A stretch of DNA of 5,387 bases from Christensenella sp. UBA3792 (GTDB lineage Bacteria > Bacillota > Clostridia > Christensenellales > CAG-138): contig DFEW01000062.1 of the NCBI GenBank assembly GCA_002369195.1, positions 14,469-19,855 on the forward strand, in the 5' to 3' direction. This document shows positions 1 through 5,201 of this stretch, piece by piece. Position 1 is the stretch's first letter. Each line of letters begins with the position of its first letter. Both the position numbers and the translations under genes were made by a program. Under the pieces are notes generated by a model that was not told the DNA's origin, did not search any database, and was given only the letters and a program-made list of their open reading frames with translations.

Positions 1-141
1 CGCATGCTTCTGCGCCATGCGATGGAGCGCGGCGGCTTTTTGCCGATCGACTGCGAATGGTGGCACTTTATGTTGAAAAACGAGCCGTATCCGGAAACGT
101 ATTTCGGGTTTCCGGTGTCCGCGGCGTATCTTCGCAGATAA
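1..141 (+). CDS. VanX-type D-Ala-D-Ala dipeptidase (M15 family), 3' end only
   Basis: Partial gene: the reading frame is open from the first base and ends at TAA 139-141, leaving 46 residues. The fragment contains EWWHF (E19, W20, W21, H22 of the fragment), which is the C-terminal catalytic signature of VanX/DdpX-type M15 peptidases. In that family the His binds the catalytic zinc and the Glu is the general base. It is followed by a TYFGFPV segment, which I recall as typical of the tail of clostridial members. Family members are about 200 residues, so roughly three quarters of the gene, including the other zinc ligands, lies upstream. These enzymes hydrolyse the D-Ala-D-Ala dipeptide. Without vanH/vanA in view, a role in peptidoglycan turnover is as likely as glycopeptide resistance. 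A carboxypeptidase of the same family is the main alternative. The next gene starts 40 bases downstream on the same strand and may be co-transcribed. Confidence 0.85.
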   Translation, partial: RMLLRHAMERGGFLPIDCEWWHFMLKNEPYPETYFGFPVSAAYLRR

Positions 142-181
142 ACCGCAGCCGCGGTGAAGCACAGCAAACGGGGGAACAGGC

Positions 182-1813
182 GTGAAAGCTCTTTGGATCA
201 AATGCAAACCGCACCTCAAGGGGATGGCGTTCAACATCATCTGCGCAATCATTTTGCTGCTCGTGTTGTTCAGCGCGGTCGTCAGCGTGACCGGTTATCT
301 GAGCTTTACCAACGCATTCAAGCGCGAGTATGCGACGACCACCTATCATATGGCGGACACGGCGGCGTCGATCGTGAACGGCGATCATCTTAAGGATTAC
401 CTTGCGGGCGAATACGTCGAGGAATACTACCAGACCAAGGAACGGCTCGACAGGTTCTGCACCGGCATGAACGTGTCGCTCGTATACGTGATCCGCGTGG
501 ACACGAGCGATTACGGGCGGTTCGTCTCGATCTTCAATTCCGTGGACAACTCGGTCGACGATTCGATCTACACCGAGTGGGAGATCGGGCACCGGCGCGA
601 CACGACCAACGAGGAGTATGCGGAGAAGTATCAAAAGCTCTATGAGCAGTCCTCGCTGTATGAAACGGTCTACCGCACGAGGGTCTCCGACGGGCTGCAT
701 CCGCATGTGACGACGATGGTGCCGGTGCTCGGTTCCGACTTTACCACGAAGGGCATCCTGTGCATCCAGCGCCCGATCCGCGAGATGAACGACGCGCGCC
801 GTCCGTACCTCATCAACATCGCCGCATGGACGATCGGTCTGTGCGTGATCGGCGGCATGATCGCGTGGTATCACATCCGCAAGCAGTACGTCATGCCGAT
901 CCGCAGGGTGGCGGACGAGGCGAAGCGCTTCGCGAAGGAGAACACCAAGGGCGATCCGCTCGGCAGGATCAGCCGCCTGAACGAGATCGTCACGCTCACC
1001 GAATCGATCGATACGATGGAGACGGACATGGTGCGCTACATCGACAACCTGACGGCGGCTACGGCGGAGCGCGAGCGCATCGGCGCGGAGCTTTCGCTGG
1101 CGAGCACGATCCAGGAGAATTCGATCCCGAACGTTTTTCCGGCGTTCCCCGACCGCAAAGACTTTGACATCTACGCCTCGATGACCCCCGCCAAGGAGGT
1201 CGGCGGCGACTTCTACAACTTCTTCCTGATCGACGACGATCACCTTGCCTTCGTGATCGGCGACGTGTCCGGCAAGGGCATTCCCGCCGCGCTGTTCATG
1301 ATGGTCACGAACATTCTGATCTCGGACCGCGCGCACATGGGCGGCACGCCGGGCGAGATCCTCACCTACGTCAACCGCAACATCTACGCGCATAACCGGG
1401 CGGATATGTTCGTCACGCTTTGGCTCGGCATCATCGAACTGTCGACCGGCAGGGTCACCGCGGCGAACGCGGGTCACGACGACGCCGCCGTCTGCCGCAG
1501 GGACGGCACGTTCGAGCTGTATAAGACCCGCCACGGCTTCGTCGCGGGCGGCATGGACGGCGTGCAGTATCGCGACTTCGAGCTGCAGCTCGACCAGGGC
1601 GACAAGCTGTTCCTGTACACCGACGGCGTGCCGGAGGCGACGCGCGCCGACAACGCCATGTTCGGCATGGAGCGCATGCTCGACGCGCTGAACGCGCACC
1701 GCGCAGGAACGCCGCAGCAGATCCTCGAGGGCGTCCACGCAAGCGTCAACGCGTTCGTCGGCGACGCCCCGCAGTTCGACGATTTGACCATGCTCTGCTT
1801 CGAGCGAAAATAA
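182..1813 (+). CDS. Membrane receptor with HAMP and SpoIIE/RsbU-type PP2C serine phosphatase domain
   Basis: A 543-aa protein starting at GTG 182; a G-rich stretch (170-174) lies 7 bases upstream, a mediocre ribosome site. An in-frame ATG at 224 is an alternative but would trim the residues before the first membrane helix. Order: cytoplasmic tail, TM1 about 16-40, extracellular sensor about 41-208 (Cache/PAS-like by layout only), TM2 about 209-229, HAMP about 230-285, a short helical linker, then the phosphatase from about 325 to 541. PP2C metal-site motifs are all present: EVGGDF (D343), GDVSGKG (D361), YTDG (D481) and FDDLT (D533/D534), so it should be active. Such domains dephosphorylate serine on anti-anti-sigma (STAS) proteins in partner-switching systems. 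No STAS protein, RsbW-type kinase or sigma factor is in this window, so the target is unknown. Position next to an M15 peptidase gene suggests, but does not show, an envelope-related signal. Confidence 0.93.
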   Translation: MKALWIKCKPHLKGMAFNIICAIILLLVLFSAVVSVTGYLSFTNAFKREYATTTYHMADTAASIVNGDHLKDYLAGEYVEEYYQTKERLDRFCTGMNVSLVYVIRVDTSDYGRFVSIFNSVDNSVDDSIYTEWEIGHRRDTTNEEYAEKYQKLYEQSSLYETVYRTRVSDGLHPHVTTMVPVLGSDFTTKGILCIQRPIREMNDARRPYLINIAAWTIGLCVIGGMIAWYHIRKQYVMPIRRVADEAKRFAKENTKGDPLGRISRLNEIVTLTESIDTMETDMVRYIDNLTAATAERERIGAELSLASTIQENSIPNVFPAFPDRKDFDIYASMTPAKEVGGDFYNFFLIDDDHLAFVIGDVSGKGIPAALFMMVTNILISDRAHMGGTPGEILTYVNRNIYAHNRADMFVTLWLGIIELSTGRVTAANAGHDDAAVCRRDGTFELYKTRHGFVAGGMDGVQYRDFELQLDQGDKLFLYTDGVPEATRADNAMFGMERMLDALNAHRAGTPQQILEGVHASVNAFVGDAPQFDDLTMLCFERK

Positions 1814-1817
1814 GCCG

Positions 1818-1854
1818 GTCAAAGCCGCGCGCCCGCGATGCGCCGCGGTTTGAC
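1818..1854 (+). terminator. Stem-loop just after the phosphatase stop codon
   Basis: GTCAAAGCCGCG (1818-1829) pairs with CGCGGTTTGAC (1844-1854), giving 11 base pairs with one bulged G at 1824 and a 14-base GC-rich loop. It starts four bases after the TAA at 1811-1813. No T-run follows, so it is not a standard intrinsic terminator. It could stabilise the 3' end, or act with the second hairpin at 1881-1902. Confidence 0.4.
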
Positions 1855-1880
1855 GGAACGAAATTGTTCGATCCTCCCGC

Positions 1881-1916
1881 CCGATCCGCGTTTGCGGGTC
1901 GGACGGTTGTCTTTTG
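1881..1916 (+). terminator. Candidate intrinsic terminator of the phosphatase transcript
   Basis: CCGATCCGC (1881-1889) and GCGGGTCGG (1894-1902) form a nine-pair stem with one T-G wobble and a four-base GTTT loop. A T-rich but broken tract (TTGTCTTTT, 1907-1915) begins four bases after the stem. The tract is imperfect, so termination may be partial. It overlaps the -35 region of the promoter for the next operon. Confidence 0.5.
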
Positions 1917-1934
1917 GGAAAAGTGTGGTATACT
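1907..1934 (+). promoter_or_regulatory. Sigma-A-type promoter with extended -10
   Basis: TTGTCT (1907-1912) matches the -35 consensus TTGACA at four of six positions. TATACT (1929-1934) matches TATAAT at five of six, and is preceded by TG one base before, the extended -10 motif. The spacer is 16 bases. Transcription would begin near 1940-1942, about 15 bases before the ATG at 1957. It is the only convincing promoter seen for the four-gene operon 1957-4891. Confidence 0.65.
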
Positions 1935-1945
1935 GGGGCGAAGGC

Positions 1946-1950
1946 AGGTG
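1946..1950 (+). promoter_or_regulatory. Ribosome binding site that supports the ATG at 1957
   Basis: AGGTG at 1946-1950 lies six bases before ATG 1957. A competing site, GGAGAGG (2005-2011), stands five bases before an in-frame ATG at 2017. Using 2017 would delete the EEI (residues 18-20) that haemolysin III-family proteins conserve ahead of the first helix, so 1957 is preferred. Use of both starts cannot be excluded. Confidence 0.5.
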
Positions 1951-1956
1951 AAGAGG

Positions 1957-2631
1957 ATGAAACGAACGCCGATCGGCGAACGAAAGCTTCCGGATTACAC
2001 GCGCGGAGAGGAAATCATGAACATGGTCACCCACATCGTGGGCGGGGCGGTCGGGATCGCCGTGCTCGTGTTCGGCATCCTGCTCGCCGCGCGCAGGCGC
2101 GACGCGTGGGGCATCGTGAGCGTGTCCGTGTACGGCGCGTCGATGGTCTGGCTGTACACGATGAGCAGCGTGTATCACGGACTGCGTCCGGGACGCGGCA
2201 AGAAGATCATGCAGGTGCTGGATCACTGCACGATCTATGCGCTGATCGCCGGCACGTATACGCCGATCCTGCTTGACGGCATCCGTCCGCTGTATCCGGT
2301 GCTCGCATGGGTCTGCTTCGGTCTCGAATGGGGGCTTCTGGCGCTGACCGTCACGCTGACCGCGATCGACCTTCGAAAGTATCGCGTGCTGTCGATGATC
2401 TGCTATATCTCGATGGGCTGGCTGATCATCATCGCCGTGCCGCAGACGATCGAGACCATGACGCGGGCGGGGTTCTACTGGCTGCTGGCGGGCGGCATTG
2501 CCTACACGGTCGGCGCGATCCTGTACGGGATCGGCAGCAAAAAACGCTGGTTTCACTCGATCTTCCATTTGTTCGTACTGCTCGGCACGGTTCTGCAGGC
2601 GGCGGCGATCCTGCTGTACGTGCTGCGCTGA
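1957..2631 (+). CDS. Haemolysin III / PAQR-family seven-helix membrane protein
   Basis: A 224-aa integral membrane protein, the usual length for bacterial haemolysin III (YqfA/YplQ-like) proteins. Visible family features are the N-terminal EEI-x-N-x3-H segment (E18, E19, N22, H26), S-x3-H (S70, H74), LDH-x-TIY with GTYTP (D89 to P103) and the C-terminal H-x3-H in an FHSIFHLFVLLG context (H200, H204). In the PAQR superfamily the S-x3-H, Asp and C-terminal His residues make an intramembrane metal (zinc) site, and all are kept here. Hydrophobic segments fit seven helices. The family name comes from a Bacillus cereus haemolysin, but most members are not toxins; proposed roles include membrane lipid homeostasis or an amide-hydrolase-like activity, so the substrate is unknown. 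The frame continues open upstream to a TTG at 1864, but that start lies upstream of the promoter. First gene of the operon; the alkylation repair gene follows after 15 bases. Confidence 0.9.
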   Translation: MKRTPIGERKLPDYTRGEEIMNMVTHIVGGAVGIAVLVFGILLAARRRDAWGIVSVSVYGASMVWLYTMSSVYHGLRPGRGKKIMQVLDHCTIYALIAGTYTPILLDGIRPLYPVLAWVCFGLEWGLLALTVTLTAIDLRKYRVLSMICYISMGWLIIIAVPQTIETMTRAGFYWLLAGGIAYTVGAILYGIGSKKRWFHSIFHLFVLLGTVLQAAAILLYVLR

Positions 2632-2636
2632 CAGAT

Positions 2637-2642
2637 AGGAGG
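2637..2642 (+). promoter_or_regulatory. Consensus Shine-Dalgarno AGGAGG for the alkylation repair gene
   Basis: A perfect AGGAGG four bases before ATG 2647, in the 15-base gap after the haemolysin III-like gene. It fixes the start and implies efficient translation from the shared transcript. Confidence 0.85.
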
Positions 2643-2646
2643 CAAT

Positions 2647-3330
2647 ATGACGGTTTACGAAATGCTCCTGCCGTACCGGGACGAGGCGTACCGCGACTTT
2701 CAGGCAAAGCTTGTTCCGAATATCGCGCCGGACACGATGCTCGGCGTGCGCACGCCGCAGCTTCGCGTGATCGCAAAAGAGGTTCATATGCGCGCGGATC
2801 GGGACGCGTTCCTGCGCGATCTTCCGCACCGGTACTTTGAGGAGAATCTGATCCATATGTTCGTACTGTCGGCGGAGCGCGACTTCGACGCCTGCGTGCG
2901 CGGCGTGGAAGCGTTTCTTCCGTACATGGACTGCTGGCCGGTGTCGGATCAGGCGACGCCGAAGGCCTTTCGCAAAAACCGGCAGCGACTGTTGCCCTGC
3001 GTGGAAAAATGGATCGCGTCCGATCATGTGTACACGGCGCGGTTCGGCATCCGCATGCTGATGAACGAGTTCCTCGACGCGGACTTTCGCGCGGAATATC
3101 TGGACCTTGCGGCGTCCAATCCGGGCGAGGACTACTACCTCAAAATGATGGTTGCGTGGTTCTTCGCAACGGCGCTCGCCAAGCAGTACGATGCGACCGT
3201 CCCGTACTTCGAGGCGCGGCGGCTCGACCCGTGGGTGCACAACAAGGCCATCCAAAAGGCGATCGAAAGCTATCGCGTGACGGATGCGCACAAAGCATAT
3301 TTGAAAACATTGAGGGAAAAGAAGAAATGA
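2647..3330 (+). CDS. DNA alkylation repair protein, AlkD-like (HEAT-repeat glycosylase family)
   Basis: A 227-aa soluble protein, the normal length for the family. Recognisable segments are GVRTPQLR near residue 33, a conserved FEENLIHMF-type helix near 64-72, the block FLPYMDCWPVSDQ (90-102) followed by TPKAF, a MMVAWFFATALAK helix (167-179) and the ending NKAIQKAIESYR (199-210). W97 and D101, spaced W-x3-D, match the spacing of the DNA-contacting Trp and catalytic-site Asp of Bacillus cereus AlkD (W109/D113); this correspondence comes from memory and not from an alignment. AlkD enzymes remove positively charged alkylated bases such as 3-methyladenine and 7-methylguanine, without flipping the base out. 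Some short clostridial members are not biochemically tested, so activity is inferred. It is translated from AGGAGG, follows the membrane protein by 15 bases, and its TGA overlaps the ATG of the lipoprotein gene (ATGA), suggesting translational coupling. Confidence 0.9.
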   Translation: MTVYEMLLPYRDEAYRDFQAKLVPNIAPDTMLGVRTPQLRVIAKEVHMRADRDAFLRDLPHRYFEENLIHMFVLSAERDFDACVRGVEAFLPYMDCWPVSDQATPKAFRKNRQRLLPCVEKWIASDHVYTARFGIRMLMNEFLDADFRAEYLDLAASNPGEDYYLKMMVAWFFATALAKQYDATVPYFEARRLDPWVHNKAIQKAIESYRVTDAHKAYLKTLREKKK

Positions 3331-4721
3331 AGAAACTTTGGACCGTCCTGCTTGCGGCGGCGCTGCTGATCGCCTGCACGGACAAACAACCGCAGCCCGC
3401 GGCCGAACCGACGCCGCAGGCGGACGCCGTTGCGACGGCTGTCCCCGCACAGCCGACGCCGGAAGCGGAACAGCGCTACGCATTTGCCGGCTGCTACGAA
3501 AACGGCGGCTTCGACACCGTGATCATCTCGAAGATCGGCGACGAATACCTGCTTGCCGCGAGTCTCTACCGGCTCGTCGTCATCGAGCACGCGCCCGGCG
3601 CGGTGGATGGCGATCGCCTCGTGTTCCGCACGGAGGGCGAGGATCAGCCGAAAATGACGCTTTCGTTCTACCGCGACGGCGATACCTACACGCTGCGCGC
3701 CGAGCAGAGCGAATGGGACGTGATCGAGACGGGAACGGCGTTCGAAGGATTCGTCCGCACCGCCGACGAGGCGATGACCGACGGCGCGTATGCGGAGCCG
3801 GTCGAGACGCTCAAGCCGCAGGGACACTACGTATTTCAACCGAAGGTCTGCTCCGTTTATATGGAGGAGGTGTTCGGCAGCGAGATGTGCAACGCATGGT
3901 TCAGCTTGGTCGACGCGGTTTTGGCGGGCGCGGACACCTTTGCCTGTCCCGATCAGCACACCTACGACTGGGTTATGGGGCAGTTCCCCGAACGGTGCCT
4001 GCCGATCCTGCCGGACCTGATCGATTACGCCTACGATCGCGAACATTCGGTGAAGGACGGCGTCGGGCAGTTCACGTACATCGTATCACCGGAGCAGGCG
4101 CGCGTGCGGATCGCGGAATTCGGCGAGCAGATCGAGGGCATTTTGAACGACGCGCTTGCGGACGGGTATTCGGACTTTGAAAAATGCTACGCGCTGTATG
4201 CCTACTTCACGACGCACTACGAGTACGACTACGAGACGTACGACCGCATGTATCGCGAGTCCGGTCTCGATATCAGCAGCCGCCGCTTCTTCCGCACCGG
4301 CATGGGCGTGTGCCAGGAGATTTCCTTCGCGTATTCCTACCTGCTGATGCAGGCGGGCGTGGAGGCGACGACCATGAGCGGCAACGCGCATCAATGGAGC
4401 TACGTGCGCATCAACGGGAAGAATTACCACATCGACCCGACGTTCGGCATCTGCGAGCACGGCTCTCTCGCGTATTTTCTGATGACCGACGAGCAGCGCG
4501 AGGCGAGCGGCTTTCCACGCAAAAACTTCGTGATCGCCTCGAACTACTCGCAGGACCATCCGCATCCGGACTACGTTGCGGACGACGATCATTTCCGCCC
4601 GTTGTGGGACGCCTATTGCGACGAAACGCTCTCACATGAGACGCATACCGCCGTCTGCCCGATCGGCGAGGATGAGAACGGCGAGTGGCAGTATCTCGAA
4701 TTCGACTATGCCGGCTATTGA
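3327..4721 (+). CDS. Lipoprotein with C-terminal transglutaminase-like cysteine protease fold
   Basis: A 464-aa exported lipoprotein. MKK plus a hydrophobic run leads to the lipobox LIAC, so Cys17 would be lipidated. A Pro/Thr/Glu/Ala-rich linker follows (about 20-48), typical of a spacer from the membrane. Residues about 50-160 form a beta-rich module I cannot name. The C-terminal part carries a transglutaminase-like triad: Cys329 in GMGVCQE, His355 in NAHQWSYV and Asp370 in YHIDPTFG, each in its usual family context. Such domains may be proteases, amidases or crosslinkers acting on proteins or peptidoglycan at the cell surface; the substrate cannot be read from sequence. The start is ATG 3327, overlapping the upstream TGA by four bases; GAGGG at 3312-3316 is a distant ribosome site, so coupling to the alkylation repair gene may matter. 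The frame is open farther upstream to 3009, but only the 3327 start gives a signal peptide. Confidence 0.88.
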   Translation: MKKLWTVLLAAALLIACTDKQPQPAAEPTPQADAVATAVPAQPTPEAEQRYAFAGCYENGGFDTVIISKIGDEYLLAASLYRLVVIEHAPGAVDGDRLVFRTEGEDQPKMTLSFYRDGDTYTLRAEQSEWDVIETGTAFEGFVRTADEAMTDGAYAEPVETLKPQGHYVFQPKVCSVYMEEVFGSEMCNAWFSLVDAVLAGADTFACPDQHTYDWVMGQFPERCLPILPDLIDYAYDREHSVKDGVGQFTYIVSPEQARVRIAEFGEQIEGILNDALADGYSDFEKCYALYAYFTTHYEYDYETYDRMYRESGLDISSRRFFRTGMGVCQEISFAYSYLLMQAGVEATTMSGNAHQWSYVRINGKNYHIDPTFGICEHGSLAYFLMTDEQREASGFPRKNFVIASNYSQDHPHPDYVADDDHFRPLWDAYCDETLSHETHTAVCPIGEDENGEWQYLEFDYAGY

Positions 4722-4738
4722 GCGCATCGGAGGGCATC

Positions 4739-4891
4739 ATGAAAAAGGACACGGCAAAGAACAAACCCGCGCAGGAACGGGACGGCGAACAGAAGCGCGA
4801 ACGCGATCTTAACAGCAGAGAGGTCTTTATCGATCTGGACGACGCATACGGCGTTCCGTTCGGCGCGCCGCCGGTCCGCGTGCAGGAGTGA
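4739..4891 (+). CDS. Small charged protein of unknown function (50 aa)
   Basis: I do not recognise this protein. ATG 4739 is preceded by GGAGGG (4729-4734) with a four-base gap, a strong and well-placed ribosome site, and the gene lies 17 bases after the lipoprotein stop. The first half (about residues 2-27) is very hydrophilic and rich in Lys, Arg, Glu, Asp and Gln, probably disordered. The second half, beginning REVFIDLDDAYG and ending with a Pro-rich segment and VRVQE, looks more like a short conserved motif. There is no signal peptide or membrane helix, so it should be cytoplasmic. The frame is open upstream to 4685, but that would overlap the lipoprotein gene, and the ATG at 4739 has the ribosome site. 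It is the last gene of the operon. It is likely real because of its start context, but it could be a lineage-specific protein or a non-coding tail. Confidence 0.6.
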   Translation: MKKDTAKNKPAQERDGEQKRERDLNSREVFIDLDDAYGVPFGAPPVRVQE

Positions 4892-4911
4892 GGCATCCCG
4901 GAACGCATATG

Positions 4912-4937
4912 AAAAAGCGCCCGAAGAGGCGGTTTTT
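4912..4937 (+). terminator. Weak hairpin terminator after the small gene
   Basis: AAAAA (4912-4916) and CGCC (4918-4921) pair with GGCG (4928-4931) and TTTTT (4933-4937), interrupted by one G-G mismatch, with a six-base loop CGAAGA. The T-run follows the GC stem as in an intrinsic terminator, but the stem is only four GC pairs, so termination is likely partial. The symmetry means it could also act on the minus strand. Confidence 0.4.
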
Positions 4938-4948
4938 AAACCTTTCCG

Positions 4949-4975
4949 AAAAAAGCCTTCTCCTTGAGGAGAAGG
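4949..4975 (-). terminator. Minus-strand intrinsic terminator in the left arm of the repeat
   Basis: Read on the minus strand, CCTTCTCC-TCAA-GGAGAAGG is an eight-pair stem with a four-base loop, followed by C and six T residues (plus-strand A-run 4949-4954). It would stop transcripts coming from the minus-strand gene that ends at 5202. Confidence 0.6.
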
Positions 4976-5045
4976 TGCCGAGGAACGAGGCGGATGAGGT
5001 GTCGGATTCGCGCAAGCAACACCTCATCAGTCGCCTTTGGCGACA

Positions 5046-5074
5046 GCTTCCCCTCAAGGGGAAGCCTCTTTTTT
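5046..5074 (+). terminator. Plus-strand intrinsic terminator in the right arm of the repeat
   Basis: GCTTCCCC (5046-5053), loop TCAA (5054-5057) and GGGGAAGC (5058-5065) form a perfect eight-pair stem followed by CTC and six T residues (5069-5074). It is the strongest plus-strand terminator in the window and probably ends the operon of 1957-4891 if the weaker hairpin at 4912-4937 is read through. Confidence 0.7.
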
Positions 5075-5081
5075 CCATAAG

Positions 5082-5138
5082 AGCGCACGTATACACCGCC
5101 ATGCGGCGGTGATACCCTCCTGCGCCGGGACGTGCGCT
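5082..5138. repeat. Nested inverted repeat, possible three-way junction
   Basis: AGCGCACGT (5082-5090) is the exact reverse complement of ACGTGCGCT (5130-5138). Enclosed is a second perfect stem, CACCGCC (5094-5100) with GGCGGTG (5105-5111) around loop ATGC, which can extend by TAT/ATA with a bulged A at 5093. The remaining 5115-5129 may form a weak CCC/GGG stem. No T-run follows on either side, so this is not a terminator. It could be a structured RNA, a protein or recombinase binding site, or part of another dispersed repeat. Confidence 0.6.
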
Positions 5139-5201
5139 TGCTGCAGATGGATTTATCATCCAAGCAGAAACTTGCCGGAATAGAAAAATCTTGATGTTGC
5201 T

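Larger units (their letters stand above)
4948..5075. repeat. Palindromic MITE-like intergenic repeat element (about 128 bp)
   Basis: The two halves are imperfect inverted copies. The left arm begins GAAAAAAG, continues with a hairpin, CCTTCTCC-TTGA-GGAGAAGG (4956-4975), and ends with GATGAGGTGT (4993-5002). The right arm mirrors it: ACACCTCATC (5019-5028), the stem GTCGCC-TTT-GGCGAC (5030-5044), hairpin GCTTCCCC-TCAA-GGGGAAGC (5046-5065) and CTCTTTTTTC (5066-5075). The centre (5003-5018) is unpaired. No transposase or clear target duplication is visible. From memory, near-identical units (end hairpin plus GATGAGGTG) are scattered in many gut Clostridia, which would make it a non-autonomous dispersed element; copy number cannot be seen here. 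Confidence 0.8.
4892..5201. other. Intergenic region of about 310 bases without a convincing gene
   Basis: Between the small protein gene and the minus-strand partial gene lies DNA dominated by inverted repeats: a weak hairpin (4912-4937), a 128-bp inverted-repeat element (4948-5075) and a nested stem structure (5082-5138). Bases 5139-5201 hold nothing clear beyond a short imperfect stem at 5160-5174 (CAAG/CTTG). Open frames here run through the repeats and are best explained as chance. Confidence 0.7.

Noticed and set aside
142..155. Short hairpin ACCGC-AGCC-GCGGT between the dipeptidase and phosphatase genes
   Set aside because: Only five pairs and no T-run follows, so it is too weak to call a terminator; co-transcription of the two genes remains likely.
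68..1822. A 584-codon open frame on the minus strand opposite the phosphatase gene
   Set aside because: Its codons are exactly the reverse complements of the sense codons, so it stays open simply because the GC-rich sense gene lacks TTA, CTA and TCA codons. The product is Arg/His/Val/Ala/Asp-rich with no recognisable domain, while the sense protein has full PP2C motifs.
1864..1956. TTG start at 1864 for the haemolysin III-like protein
   Set aside because: It would start upstream of the promoter -10 box and add a 31-residue extension with no similarity to the family; the ATG at 1957 has a ribosome site and gives the normal family length.
1819..3483. A 554-codon minus-strand open frame across the haemolysin III-like and alkylation repair genes
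   Set aside because: It is codon-aligned with both sense genes, which share the same frame across their 15-base gap. The composition is typical of an antisense shadow. The same explanation covers the minus frames at 3270-4046 and 4086-4592 opposite the lipoprotein.
4909..5112. A 67-codon open frame starting ATG 4909 (or GTG 4888)
   Set aside because: Most of it is translation of the inverted-repeat element, and its end runs into the nested stem at 5082-5138. No good ribosome site precedes it. Such repeats often give false small-protein calls.
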